From the NCBI GenBank assembly GCA_001899205.1, contig MKVL01000004.1, positions 186,001 to 250,000 on the forward strand: 64,000 nt of DNA, written 5' to 3'. This document shows, piece after piece, positions 1-9,121 of the stretch; within the stretch, counting starts at the first letter, position 1; every line of letters starts with the position of its first letter. The notes beneath the pieces are model-generated. The model searched no databases. It had not been told where the DNA came from and was given only the letters and a program-made list of their open reading frames with translations. This stretch comes from Mesorhizobium sp. 65-26 (GTDB taxonomy: Bacteria; Pseudomonadota; Alphaproteobacteria; Rhizobiales; Rhizobiaceae). The position numbers and the translations under genes are program-made.

Positions 1-501
1 GCCGGAAATGTCGAAGACGGGCACCAGCACGCCGAACAGCAGGATCAGCACCAGGCCCCACAGGAAATCGGGAATGGCAAGCGCGGTGCCGCTGGCGATG
101 TCGATGCCGGCCTCGACCGCCGTGCCGCGTTCACGGGCGCCGAGGATGGCGCTGAGGCCGCCGAGCAGGACCGCCATGACCAGCGCGACGATCGCCAGTT
201 CGAGCGTCGCCGGCAGCCGGTTGAGCACCAGCCCCAGCACGTCCTGGCGCAGCGAGATCGATGTGCCGAAATCGCCGCGCACGACGCCCGACAGCCAGAT
301 GAAGAACTGCTGCACGATGGACTTGTCGAGCCCATAGAGCGCGCGCAGCCGCGCGATGTCGTCATTGGTCGCGCCGGGCGGCAGCATCATGGCAATGGGA
401 TCGCCGGGCGCGACGCGGATGACCACGAAGACGACGATGGCCACGCCGAACAGCGTGACGATCATCGTCAGCAGGCGAACGAGGAATCTTTGAAGCAGCA
501 T
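1..501 (-). CDS. Dipeptide/oligopeptide-type ABC transporter permease (DppB family), 3' part cut by window edge
   Basis: Reading the minus strand from an ATG at 501 gives 167 codons that run off the left edge. The product starts with a hydrophobic segment (MLLQRFLVRLLTMIVTLFGV) and continues with the DppB-family pattern: APGDPI at about residue 32, a YGLD segment, then GDFGTS near residue 75 and LPATLELAI near residue 93. It would form the membrane channel with a DppC partner that should lie further left. The binding-protein gene at 710-2239 reads in the same direction 208 bases upstream, so the two probably form one import operon. The family call is firm; the substrate is unknown. Confidence 0.85.
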   Translation of the reverse strand, partial: MLLQRFLVRLLTMIVTLFGVAIVVFVVIRVAPGDPIAMMLPPGATNDDIARLRALYGLDKSIVQQFFIWLSGVVRGDFGTSISLRQDVLGLVLNRLPATLELAIVALVMAVLLGGLSAILGARERGTAVEAGIDIASGTALAIPDFLWGLVLILLFGVLVPVFDISG

Positions 502-545
502 GCCGGCGGAAGCCTAATGCATTCCATTACGGGTGAAGCGAAAGG

Positions 546-654
546 TCCCTCACTCAGGCCTTCGGATCTCTCCCGTCGGGGAAGACACCAAGGCTCACCG
601 TTCGCGACCTCCTCTCACCGGGGAGAAGATAGCCGCGAATGGCCGGATGAGGGA
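546..654. repeat. Intergenic inverted-repeat element
   Basis: The space between the binding-protein and permease genes holds two imperfect inverted arms. The left arm begins TCCCTCACTCAGGCC and carries CTCTCCCGTCGGGG. The right arm, read on the other strand, begins TCCCTCATCCGGCC and carries CTTCTCCCCGG. This resembles the mosaic palindromic elements scattered between genes in rhizobia, which I recall from other genomes and cannot check here. In a transcript it would fold into a long stem between the two genes. Confidence 0.5.
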
Positions 655-709
655 CAGGTTCTGTCGAGGACGCGCGCGGCTCGCGCCGGCGCGCGTCCTT
701 CGAAGCCTA

Positions 710-2239
710 TCAGGCCGGCGTCATCAGCGCCGGCAGCAGGGCGCCGGAAATATGCTGCACGACGTTGACCTTCTTCGAGTGAACGATCGGCTGCGCATAC
801 TGTATCAGAGGCAGCACATAAGCCTGTTCGGCGATGTACTTGTCGACCGCCTTCCAGCCCTCGATACGCTTGGCCTCGTCCTTCTCGCCCCACAGCGGGC
901 CGATCTTGGCGTCGAGGTCGTCCGTCTTCCAGGACGAGTGCGGCGACGGTCCGAACATGGCGAAGCCGGTCGAGGTGGTCGGATCGCCGATGGAATTGCC
1001 CCAGTTGTAGAAGGCCGCCGGCGCCAGCTTGTGTGCGGCGCGCAGCTCGTAGTGTTTGGCGATTTCGTAGACCTCGATCTCGGCCTCGATGCCGACCTTG
1101 CGCCACATGCCGACGATCGCCTGCACCATCTCGTAGTCCTTGGGCTTGAAGCCCTTGGTCGTCTGGATGGTGAACTTGGCCGGCTTCTTGGTCGAATAGC
1201 CGGAAGCGGCCAGCAGTTCCTTCGCCTTCTCGGGATTGTGCTCGACCTTGATCGACGGATCGAAGGCCGCGTATTCCGGCGTCTCCAGCGTCGCGATCGG
1301 TTGGCCGTAGCCGCGCAGCAGCCGCTTGACCAGCAGCTCCTTGTCCACCGCCATCACGGCAGCCTGGCGGACGTTCTTGTCCAGCATGGCGTCCTTGTTG
1401 TTGAAGAAGATCATGCCGATGTCGGAGACGTTCTTGATCGAGCCGGCAAGCCCGTCCTTGGCGATCAGCCGATCATATTCCTCGTAGGGAATTTCGAGCG
1501 TCACCTGCGAGGAGCCGGATTCGATCTCGGCGACACGGCTCGCCGCGTCGGTGACGAACTTGATGGTGACGTTTTCGAAGGCCGGCTTGCCACCCCAGTA
1601 TTTCGGGTTGGCCTTGAGCCGCAGGAAAGCGTTGCGCTCGAACTTGTCGACCATGTAGGGGCCGGTGCCGATCGGCGCCTTCTCGAATCCTTCCGCGCCC
1701 ACCTTCTCGTAGTAGGCCTTGGGCATCACATAGCCGGTCAGGAACGACATCCACTTGAAGTAGACCGGGTCGAACTGCACCACATCGCCGGTGATCTTGT
1801 TGCCGTCGATCTTGAAATTGTTGACGTTCTTCCAGACGAACTGGATCGGGTTGCCGGTCTTCTCGTCGCCGGCCCGCTGCAGCGACCACACCACGTCCTC
1901 CGGCGTGAACGGCGAGCCGTCATGCCAGGTCACGCCTTCGCGCACCGTCATGTGGATCTTGGTGCGGTCCTCGTTCCATCCCCATTCCGTCAGCAGGCCC
2001 GGCGCCAGCGAAAGGTCCGGCTTCTGCGGGATGAACTGGTCGAACACCGACTGGTAGAGGCCCTGGATGGTCGGGTTGACGGCCGAAGGGCCGGTCGTCG
2101 GGTCCCAGGAGGGCAGGTTGACGTTGTAGGCGATGGTCAGCTCGTCCGCGGCCGCCTTGGCGATCCGCGGCATCCCGATGGCGGTCACGCCGAGCGCGGC
2201 CGCGCTGTATCCGAGCAATTCGCGTCTGTTGATTGGCAT
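710..2239 (-). CDS. ABC transporter substrate-binding protein, peptide/nickel type (SBP family 5)
   Basis: The 509-residue product is a periplasmic binding lipocalin-like (DppA/OppA class) receptor. It starts with a Tat-like leader (RRELLG followed by a hydrophobic stretch ending in IAKA). The mature part carries family-5 landmarks: LTEWGWNEDRTKIHMTVREG, TWHDGSPFTPEDVVWSL, then a GTGPYMV segment near residue 200. The ATG at 2239 is chosen over longer readings because AAGGGGAA lies just upstream and the leader begins there. It probably feeds the permease that reads off the left edge. Its neighbours, an oxidoreductase and a cyclase, suggest an organic acid or amide ligand rather than a peptide, but that is inference. 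Confidence 0.9.
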   Translation of the reverse strand: MPINRRELLGYSAAALGVTAIGMPRIAKAAADELTIAYNVNLPSWDPTTGPSAVNPTIQGLYQSVFDQFIPQKPDLSLAPGLLTEWGWNEDRTKIHMTVREGVTWHDGSPFTPEDVVWSLQRAGDEKTGNPIQFVWKNVNNFKIDGNKITGDVVQFDPVYFKWMSFLTGYVMPKAYYEKVGAEGFEKAPIGTGPYMVDKFERNAFLRLKANPKYWGGKPAFENVTIKFVTDAASRVAEIESGSSQVTLEIPYEEYDRLIAKDGLAGSIKNVSDIGMIFFNNKDAMLDKNVRQAAVMAVDKELLVKRLLRGYGQPIATLETPEYAAFDPSIKVEHNPEKAKELLAASGYSTKKPAKFTIQTTKGFKPKDYEMVQAIVGMWRKVGIEAEIEVYEIAKHYELRAAHKLAPAAFYNWGNSIGDPTTSTGFAMFGPSPHSSWKTDDLDAKIGPLWGEKDEAKRIEGWKAVDKYIAEQAYVLPLIQYAQPIVHSKKVNVVQHISGALLPALMTPA

Positions 2240-2346
2240 TGTTCGTTCCCCTTGGTTCTCATGCGCGGCGTTGTTGTCGTGTCGTGGGTTCAGGATGCTT
2301 CGGCGACCGCGCCCTATCCGTCCCTGAACCGAAGAAATCCGGGCTC

Positions 2347-3921
2347 CTAGCCTCCGCCGAGCTTCTGCGCGAGCATGTAGCCGGAGCCGGCGCCCGTGCC
2401 TCCGCCGGGCCAGGTGGCCGCGCCCACCAGATGCAGGCCGGCCACCGGCGTGCTCCAGTTCGCGAAACCGCGCGCCGGACGGAACAGGAAATTCTGCGAC
2501 AGGTGATGGCTGCCGCAAACCTGGTCGCCACCGACCAGATTCGGGTTCTCTCGCTCCAGGTCAAGGGGCGAGAAGACGGCGCGACCGAGGATCTTGCGGC
2601 GCAGTCCCGGCGCATGGCTTTCGATGATGTCGAGCGCCCGTTCGGCATAGGCGTCCTTGACCGCGTCCCACGGGGCGGGCGCTATCTTGCCGGCCGCGTC
2701 GCCCGCTATCTCGGCGGGCAGCACGCGTACCTGCACCCACAGCACATGCTTGCCTTCGGGCGCCCGCGACGGATCGATCGTCGTCGGCTGGCCGACCACC
2801 AGCACCGGCGCGTCGGGAAGCATGCCCGCCATCGCCTGCTGGTAGGTTCGCGACATGGCGTCGAGCGAGGGCGCGAGGTGGACATAGGCGAACTGGCGCA
2901 GCTCGGCGCCGGCGGCCCAGTCCGGCAGGTCGTCGAGCGCCAGATGGATCATCATCGTGCCCGGCGCATGGCGGAATTTCCGCATGGCGGTGTCGAAGCC
3001 GGCATCGCCCGAGCCGCCGGGCAGCAGTTTGCCAACCAGCGCGCCGGGCGCCACGTTGGCGATCACCGCTCTGGACGCCGTGTGTGTCTCGCCGGAGGCA
3101 AGCCGCACGCCGGTGGCCTTGCCGCCGGCCGTCGTGATCTCGGCCACTTCCGAGCCGGTTGCAATCGTCCCACCGGCGCCGGTGACCATGCCGGCCATGG
3201 CGCGGATGATGGTGTCGGCGCCACCCTTGCCCAGCACCATGCCGAAGCTCTGGTTGGCCATCGATTCCAGATAGGGGAACACGGCGCCGCCGGCGATGTC
3301 GGGCGCGAAGTCGAGATGCATGCCCCATGCGGCGAGCGTCGCCCTGACATGCGGCGCCTCGAAAGTTTCCTCCAGCCAGGCGCGCGGCGAGGAAAGGAGC
3401 AGCCTTCCGGTGTCGAGCGCGCCGGCCATGCCCTTCTTGCGCCACAGGTTCCAGGCCGTGCCGGCCAGCGAGCGGGCGCTTATCGGCGAGCCGAGCAGGC
3501 GGAAGAGATGCTCGGCCTCGGCCGGAAACAGGCCGACCAGGCGGCGCCAGGTCTCGGCATCGGTCGCGGAGAATTGGGCGATCCGCGATGCCGTCAGTTC
3601 GAGGTCGTTGCTGACGCCGAACCAGCGTCCATCGGGAAAGGCGCTGGCGAAACAATGGGCGACGGGGGCGAACTCCAACCCCTTCGCATTCAATTCATTT
3701 GCATATTTCCGGTGGAAGGCGGAGCCGGCGAACAGGCTCAGATTCATCGCGCCGAAATCGTGCCTGAAGCCGGGGAGCGTATATTCGCGGGTCTGGACAG
3801 CGCCGCCGATCGTCTCGTTGCGCTCGAAAACAGCCGTTTTCCAGCCTTTCGCCGCCAAATGCGCGGCACAGGCCAGACTGTTATGGCCGGCACCGACAAA
3901 GATGGCGTCGAATTCGCTCAC
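2347..3921 (-). CDS. Phytoene-desaturase-like FAD-dependent oxidoreductase
   Basis: A 524-residue flavoprotein of the amine-oxidase/phytoene-dehydrogenase superfamily (COG1233 type). The dinucleotide fold is at the N-terminus (FVGAGHNSLACAAHLA, then VFERNETIGGAVQT). The C-terminus has the matching FAD-contact block LHLVGAATWPGGGTGAGSG. The start is GTG with a purine-rich GGGAAACGGGG just before it. It is clearly paralogous to the product of 4852-6423: both share GVRLASGET in the middle and an NLVGGD segment near the end. The gene lies divergent to the cyclase gene, with 122 bases between them for a shared control region. A carotenoid role is unlikely, since no crt genes are near. Oxidation of an imported small molecule is more plausible. 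Confidence 0.82.
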   Translation of the reverse strand: MSEFDAIFVGAGHNSLACAAHLAAKGWKTAVFERNETIGGAVQTREYTLPGFRHDFGAMNLSLFAGSAFHRKYANELNAKGLEFAPVAHCFASAFPDGRWFGVSNDLELTASRIAQFSATDAETWRRLVGLFPAEAEHLFRLLGSPISARSLAGTAWNLWRKKGMAGALDTGRLLLSSPRAWLEETFEAPHVRATLAAWGMHLDFAPDIAGGAVFPYLESMANQSFGMVLGKGGADTIIRAMAGMVTGAGGTIATGSEVAEITTAGGKATGVRLASGETHTASRAVIANVAPGALVGKLLPGGSGDAGFDTAMRKFRHAPGTMMIHLALDDLPDWAAGAELRQFAYVHLAPSLDAMSRTYQQAMAGMLPDAPVLVVGQPTTIDPSRAPEGKHVLWVQVRVLPAEIAGDAAGKIAPAPWDAVKDAYAERALDIIESHAPGLRRKILGRAVFSPLDLERENPNLVGGDQVCGSHHLSQNFLFRPARGFANWSTPVAGLHLVGAATWPGGGTGAGSGYMLAQKLGGG

Positions 3922-4043
3922 GCCCCGTTTCCCATTTCCTTTAGGCTTAAAGATAATTGCAGATGCATATGTTTTCGTCTAGTAGGATATTAAGGGCCGC
4001 AATGAGCCTTCGATCATCATCGACGTAAGAGGGAACAGGAACC

Positions 4044-4835
4044 ATGGAAACGCAAAAACTCCTCGGCGAGGTCGCCGGCCAGCTTCTGTCCGGCGCCATC
4101 CAGGTCGTCGACCTGTCGGCGCCGCTCGGCCCGGACACGCCGCTGATCAAGCTGCCGCCCGAGCTCGCGGTCGATACGCCGAAGGTCGAGATCCACACCA
4201 TTTCCGCCTATGACAAGAACGGTCCCTGGTGGGCCTGGAACTGGCTGAAGCTCGGCGAGCATTCCGGCACCCATTTCGACGCGCCCAAGCACTGGATCAC
4301 CGGCAAGGATTATCCGGACGGCGCCACCGACACCATTCCGGTCCAGAATTTCGTCGGCCCGGTCAACGTCATCGACTGCTCCAAGGAATCGGCCGCCGAT
4401 CACGACTTCCTGCTCACCGTCGACCACATCAAGGCCTGGGAGGCCAAGCACGGCGCCATCAATGCCGGCGAGTGGGTGGTGATGCGCACCGACTGGTACA
4501 AGCGCAACGGCTCGGAAGCCGAATTCCTCAACGCCAACGAGACCGGCCCGCACACTCCGGGTCCGACGGCCGAGGCCATCCAGTACCTGATCAGCAAGAA
4601 CATCAAGGGCTGGGGCTCGGAGACGATCGGCACCGACGCCGGCAAGGCCGGCGGCATGGAGCCGCCGTTCCCGGCGCACAGCCTCATGCACAAGGCCAAC
4701 CGCTACGGCCTCGCCAGTCTCTGCAATCTCGACCGGCTGCCGCCGAAGGGCGCGATCCTGATCGCCGCTCCGCTCAAGATCGAGCATGGCACCGGCAGCC
4801 CGATCCGGGCGCTGGCGCTGGTGCCGCGCGCCTGA
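4044..4835 (+). CDS. Cyclase / amidohydrolase-type metal-dependent hydrolase (kynurenine formamidase-isatin hydrolase fold)
   Basis: The 263-residue product carries the family signature HSGTHFDAPKHW at about residue 73; its His and Asp side chains bind Mn or Zn in isatin hydrolase and bacterial kynurenine formamidase. Length is typical. Upstream AACAGGAACC gives a usable ribosome site for the ATG at 4044. The next gene starts 16 bases after the stop, so both are likely on one transcript with the MarR gene. The enzyme would hydrolyse a cyclic amide or lactam-like bond. The link to an indole or isatin pathway is suggested by the nearby indolepyruvate-oxidoreductase-like genes, but not proven. 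Confidence 0.85.
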   Translation: METQKLLGEVAGQLLSGAIQVVDLSAPLGPDTPLIKLPPELAVDTPKVEIHTISAYDKNGPWWAWNWLKLGEHSGTHFDAPKHWITGKDYPDGATDTIPVQNFVGPVNVIDCSKESAADHDFLLTVDHIKAWEAKHGAINAGEWVVMRTDWYKRNGSEAEFLNANETGPHTPGPTAEAIQYLISKNIKGWGSETIGTDAGKAGGMEPPFPAHSLMHKANRYGLASLCNLDRLPPKGAILIAAPLKIEHGTGSPIRALALVPRA

Positions 4836-4851
4836 GGAAAGGGCCACGACG

Positions 4852-6423
4852 ATGAGCGACGTCGATCACATCATCGTCGGCAGCGGCATCAATGCCCTGG
4901 TCTGCGCGGCGACGCTGGGCGCCAAGGGGGCCAGGGTGCTGGTGCTCGAGCGCAACGACCGCATCGGCGGTTGCATGCGCACCGAGGAGATCACGGCTCC
5001 CGGCTTCATCCATGACGTGATGGCCACGACCTTCGTGCTGTTCATCACGTCGCCGGCCTACGCGGCGCTGGGCAAGGACCTGGCGCGGCATGGCCTTGAA
5101 TTCTGCCACGCCGCGACGCCCACCGGCGTGCTGCGTCCGGACGGCAGCCACGTTGTCGTCAAGACCGATCGCGCCGCCAACGTCGCCGCGCTCAATGCGC
5201 TGTCGGCGGGCGACGGCGATCGCCATGCCGGCGATGTCGGCGACATCGAACGCAATGCCGGTCTGCTCTTCGGCCTGCTCGGCGGCGCTCTCTGGTCCTA
5301 TCCCACCACCAAGCTGCTGGCGGGCGAGGCCTGGCGGCGCGGCCCGCGCAATCTCGCGGCCTTCATGGGCGACGCGCTGGTGCCGGCGCGCGGCTGGCTT
5401 GAAACCGGCTATAAATCCGATACGGCCCAGGCCCTGTGGGCACCATGGGTGCTGCATGCCGGGCTCGGGCCGGAAGATGCGTTCTCGGGCCAGATCGCCC
5501 GGGTCATCGCCTTCGCGCTCGAAGCGGCCGGCGCGCCGATCGTCAAGGGTGGCGCGAAGAACCTGCTTGCCGCCTTCGAGGCGCTGATCCGCGAACGCGG
5601 CGGCGACATCCGCGTCAACGCCGATGTCGATACAATCGTCCAGGCGGGCGGCCGGGCGACCGGCGTGCGGCTTGCCTCCGGCGAGACCATCTCGGCGACC
5701 AAGAGCGTCATCTGCTCCGTCACCCCGACCCAGCTCTACGGCCGCCTGCTCGGCGACACGGCTCCAAAGCGCGACGTCGAAGCGACGCGCGTCTATCGCT
5801 ACGGCAAGGGCAATTTCCAGATCCACTATGCGCTGGACAGGCCGCCGGCATGGCGCGGTGAAGGGCTTGGCGATGTCGCGCTGCTGCATCTGACGCCCGG
5901 GCTCGACGGCGTGTCCAGGGCCTGCAACGAGGCGCTGCGCGGCCTCTTGCCGGAGGTGCCGACCATCTGTGTGGGCCAGCCGCACGCGCTTGACCCTTCG
6001 CGCTGCCCCGAGGGCAAGGCCATCCTGTGGCTGCAACTGCCAGAGGCGCCACGCCACATCAAGGGCGATGCCGCCGGCAAGCTCCAGGCGCCTGCCGATG
6101 GACAGTGGACCGCCGAACTGCGCGAGGCCTATGCCGACCGGGTGGAAGCGATCCTCGCCAATCACATCGACGGCTTCCGCGACAGTGTGATCGCGCGCCG
6201 CGCCTATTCGCCGGCCGACCTTGAGACGATGAACATCAACCTCGTCGGCGGCGATCCCTATGGCGGCTCCTCGACCATCGACCAGTCTTTCCTGTGGCGG
6301 CCGTTCAAGGCCAGCCGCAACCACGAGACCGCCATCAAGGGCCTTTACCATATAGGCGCCTCGACCCACCCCGGCGCCGGGCTCGGCGGCGGCTCGGGCT
6401 TCCTCCTGGCAGGGAGGTTGTGA
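4852..6423 (+). CDS. Phytoene-desaturase-like FAD-dependent oxidoreductase, second copy
   Basis: The 523-residue flavoprotein has the N-terminal FAD fold IIVGSGINALVCAATLGAKG followed by LERNDRIGGCMRT. Its C-terminal block is YHIGASTHPGAGLGGGSG. It is a diverged copy of the minus-strand enzyme at 2347-3921. The ATG at 4852 is preferred to the in-frame ATG at 4786 because the latter lies inside the cyclase gene. The stop TGA shares its last base with the ATG of the MarR gene, so translation is coupled. Two related desaturase-like enzymes around one hydrolase could act on successive oxidation steps or form a heteromer; the sequence alone cannot decide. Confidence 0.82.
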   Translation: MSDVDHIIVGSGINALVCAATLGAKGARVLVLERNDRIGGCMRTEEITAPGFIHDVMATTFVLFITSPAYAALGKDLARHGLEFCHAATPTGVLRPDGSHVVVKTDRAANVAALNALSAGDGDRHAGDVGDIERNAGLLFGLLGGALWSYPTTKLLAGEAWRRGPRNLAAFMGDALVPARGWLETGYKSDTAQALWAPWVLHAGLGPEDAFSGQIARVIAFALEAAGAPIVKGGAKNLLAAFEALIRERGGDIRVNADVDTIVQAGGRATGVRLASGETISATKSVICSVTPTQLYGRLLGDTAPKRDVEATRVYRYGKGNFQIHYALDRPPAWRGEGLGDVALLHLTPGLDGVSRACNEALRGLLPEVPTICVGQPHALDPSRCPEGKAILWLQLPEAPRHIKGDAAGKLQAPADGQWTAELREAYADRVEAILANHIDGFRDSVIARRAYSPADLETMNINLVGGDPYGGSSTIDQSFLWRPFKASRNHETAIKGLYHIGASTHPGAGLGGGSGFLLAGRL

Positions 6424-6905
6424 TGGAACAGAAGGCGCCTGAAACGCGTCAGCGCATATCGACCCTCGGCCAGATCGGCCTGCAGCAGTTCGCGCCCTAT
6501 CTGATGAATCGCATCATGGGGCGCTACAACGCAACGCTGCGCGACGACTTCCGTAAGCAAGGGCTTACTATTCCGCAGGTGCGGACGCTGGCCGTTCTGT
6601 CGGTCACCGATGGCGTCACGGTCAACGACCTCTCGGTCTACACCGTCATCGAGCAATCGACTTTGAGCCGCACGCTCGACACGCTGGAAGGCCAGGGGCT
6701 GGTGCGGCGCGAGCAGGGCGTCACCGACAGCCGTTTCCGCCATGTCTTCATGACCGACGAGGGGCGCGCCGAGTTCATGCGCGCCTGGCCGGCCATGCAC
6801 GAGGCCTTCGAGGCAATGTTCGATGGCGTCGACGACGCCGAATATTCCGCGCTCATCGCGACGCTGCAGAAGATGCTGAAGAACATCCGCAGGCACGAGA
6901 TTTGA
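6423..6905 (+). CDS. MarR family transcriptional regulator
   Basis: A 160-residue winged-helix regulator. The central region fits the MarR DNA-binding core: TIPQVRTLAVLSVTDGVTVN as the start of the helix-turn-helix, EQSTLSRTLDTLEGQGLVRR as the recognition helix, and a wing with DSRFRHVFMTDEGR. The start overlaps the stop of the upstream FAD-enzyme gene by one base, tying its dose to the operon it probably controls. MarR proteins usually respond to phenolic or aromatic acids, which fits the enzymes around it. The likely operator region is 3922-4043 between the divergent genes, or 6906-6967 before the next gene. Confidence 0.88.
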   Translation: MEQKAPETRQRISTLGQIGLQQFAPYLMNRIMGRYNATLRDDFRKQGLTIPQVRTLAVLSVTDGVTVNDLSVYTVIEQSTLSRTLDTLEGQGLVRREQGVTDSRFRHVFMTDEGRAEFMRAWPAMHEAFEAMFDGVDDAEYSALIATLQKMLKNIRRHEI

Positions 6906-6967
6906 GTTTTCATCTACGCGCCGTCCCCCAGGGTGCTGGCAGGAGGCGGTAACGGAAGGAGGCAGAG

Positions 6968-9121
6968 ATGGCCGAACGGTCTTTCGCCAAGGAAGTCGAG
7001 AAACTCCGGCTCGGCGCCGGTGAGGAGTTCGCGGGCGAGGGCATCCTCGCCATCACCAAGGCGCTGCTGCAATGCGGCGTCGGCTATGTCGGCGGCTACC
7101 AGGGCGCGCCGATCAGCCATTTGATGGACGTGCTGGCCGACGCGCAGGACATCCTGGGCGAGCTCGGCGTGCATTTCGAGGCCAGCGCCTCGGAGGCGAC
7201 CGCCACCGCGATGCTCGCCGCCTCCGTGCACTATCCGATCCGCGGCGCCGCCACCTTCAAGTCCACCGTTGGCACCAACGTCGCTTCCGACGCGCTCGCC
7301 AACCTGGCCTCGGGCGGCGTCACCGGCGGCGCGCTGATCATCGTCGGCGAGGACTATGGCGAAGGCTCCTCCATCATGCAGGAGCGCAGCCACGCCTTCG
7401 CGATGAAGAGCCAGGTCTGGCTGCTCGATCCGCGCCCGAACCTGCCTTCCATCGTCAAGGCGGTCGAGGACGGCTTCGAGCTGTCGGAGGTCTCGAACAC
7501 GCCGGTCATGCTGCAGGTGCGCATACGCTGCTGCCATGTCCACGGCCACTTCACCGCCAAGGACAACAAGCGGCCGCCAATGACGGTGGCCGACGCGCTC
7601 TCGGCGCCGCGTCGTGACACCGGCCGCATCGTGCTTCCGCCGGCCTCTTTCCTGCATGAGAAGGAAAAGGTCGCCAAGCGCTGGCCGGCCGCCGTGGACT
7701 TCATCCGCTCGCGCAAGATCAACGAGATCTTCGGCTCGGACCACGGCTCGATCGGCATCGTCATGCAGGGCGGCATGTACAATTCCGTCATCCGCGCCCT
7801 GCAGCGCCTCGGGCTCGCCGACACCTATGGCGACACCGACGTGCCGCTCTACGTCCTCAACGCCGTCTATCCGCTGGTCGACGACGAGTTCCTCACCTTC
7901 TGCGAGGGCAAGCAGGCCGTGCTCGTCGTCGAGGAAGGCCAGCCCAACTATATCGAGCAGGCCTTTGCCGCCATGCTGCACAAGGCCGGTCGCGGCACGC
8001 GTCTGGTCGGCAAGGAATATCTGCCGATGGCCGGCGAATACACAGGCCAGGTCATGCTCGACGGCATCGGCTCCTTCCTGCGCGCCGAGGCGCCGCATCT
8101 CCTGCCGGGCGAGGTTCGCGCGCCCAACAAGATGGGAGACGGCGTCGACACCGCCGATCTCGTCCATGTCGTTCCCGGCCGCCCGCCGGGCTTCTGCATC
8201 GGCTGTCCCGAGCGGCCGATCTTCGCCGCGACGAAGCTGGTCGAGCAGGAGCTCGGCAAGCACCACATCGCCTCCGACATCGGTTGCCACCTGTTCTCGA
8301 TCATGCCGCCCTTCGAGCTCGGCGCGACGACGATGGGCTACGGGCTCGGCCCGGCCTCGGCCTCGGCCTTCAATTCGCCCGACGCCAAGCGCCGTTCGAT
8401 CTCGTTCGTCGGCGACGGCGGCTTCTGGCACAATGGCCTGACCTCGTCGGTCGGCAACGCCGTCTTCAACAAGAACGACGGCGTCATCGTCATCGTCGAC
8501 AATTTCTATTCAGCAGCCACCGGCGGCCAGGACATCCTGTCCTCGCGCGCCTCGAACAAGACCAAGTCGACCAAGCATCCGATCACCGAGGCGGTGAAGG
8601 GCATGGGCGTCAAATGGCTGCGCCATATCGACCGCACCTACGACGTCGGCAAGATGCAGGAGACACTGCGCGAGGCGCTGACGACCGAGGAGAAGGGACC
8701 GAAGGTCATCGTCGCGTCCTCCGAATGCATGCTGAACCGCCAGCGTCGCGAAAGGCCGGTGATCGACAAGGCGATCAAGGGCGGTGAGCGGGTCGTCAAG
8801 CCGAAGTTCGGCGTCGACGAGGACATCTGCACCGGCGACCACGCCTGCATGCGGCTGTCCGGCTGCCCGTCCCTGTCGGTGAAATCGCTCGACGATCCGC
8901 TGCGCGATGACCCGGTGGCGAGCATCGACCAGAATTGCGTCGGTTGCGGCAATTGCGGCGAGGTCGCCGACGCCGCCGTGCTGTGCCCGTCCTTCTACCG
9001 CGCCGATGTCGTCCACAATCCAACCGGCTGGGACCGCTTCCTGGAGCGGGCGCGCCGCGCGGTGATCGACCTGCTCCAACGCCGCCGCGAGAACCGCCGC
9101 CTGGTGTTCGCCGATGCTTGA
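6968..9121 (+). CDS. Indolepyruvate ferredoxin oxidoreductase-like, TPP-binding (IorA-type) subunit
   Basis: The 717-residue protein matches the alpha chain of indolepyruvate:ferredoxin oxidoreductases, which oxidatively decarboxylate aryl-pyruvates to acyl-CoA. The thiamine-diphosphate motif GDGGFWHNGL is at about residue 482. A C-terminal ferredoxin-like domain (from about residue 618) has two Cys groups, one with CTGDHACMRLSGCP and one with CVGCGNCGEVAD followed by CP, enough for two iron-sulfur clusters. A ribosome site (GGAGGCAG) precedes the ATG. The last eight bases overlap the beta gene. The aryl or branched specificity cannot be read from sequence; no cognate CoA-ligase is near. Confidence 0.87.
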   Translation: MAERSFAKEVEKLRLGAGEEFAGEGILAITKALLQCGVGYVGGYQGAPISHLMDVLADAQDILGELGVHFEASASEATATAMLAASVHYPIRGAATFKSTVGTNVASDALANLASGGVTGGALIIVGEDYGEGSSIMQERSHAFAMKSQVWLLDPRPNLPSIVKAVEDGFELSEVSNTPVMLQVRIRCCHVHGHFTAKDNKRPPMTVADALSAPRRDTGRIVLPPASFLHEKEKVAKRWPAAVDFIRSRKINEIFGSDHGSIGIVMQGGMYNSVIRALQRLGLADTYGDTDVPLYVLNAVYPLVDDEFLTFCEGKQAVLVVEEGQPNYIEQAFAAMLHKAGRGTRLVGKEYLPMAGEYTGQVMLDGIGSFLRAEAPHLLPGEVRAPNKMGDGVDTADLVHVVPGRPPGFCIGCPERPIFAATKLVEQELGKHHIASDIGCHLFSIMPPFELGATTMGYGLGPASASAFNSPDAKRRSISFVGDGGFWHNGLTSSVGNAVFNKNDGVIVIVDNFYSAATGGQDILSSRASNKTKSTKHPITEAVKGMGVKWLRHIDRTYDVGKMQETLREALTTEEKGPKVIVASSECMLNRQRRERPVIDKAIKGGERVVKPKFGVDEDICTGDHACMRLSGCPSLSVKSLDDPLRDDPVASIDQNCVGCGNCGEVADAAVLCPSFYRADVVHNPTGWDRFLERARRAVIDLLQRRRENRRLVFADA

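Noticed and set aside
533-2350. 605-codon open frame on the plus strand over the receptor gene
   Set aside because: The minus strand codes a clear family-5 binding protein; the plus-strand frame is the usual GC-rich antisense shadow, without family motifs.
6914-8431. 505-codon minus-strand frame over the IorA-like gene
   Set aside because: The plus strand carries TPP and ferredoxin motifs; the antisense frame has only low-complexity Arg/Gly/Asp sequence.
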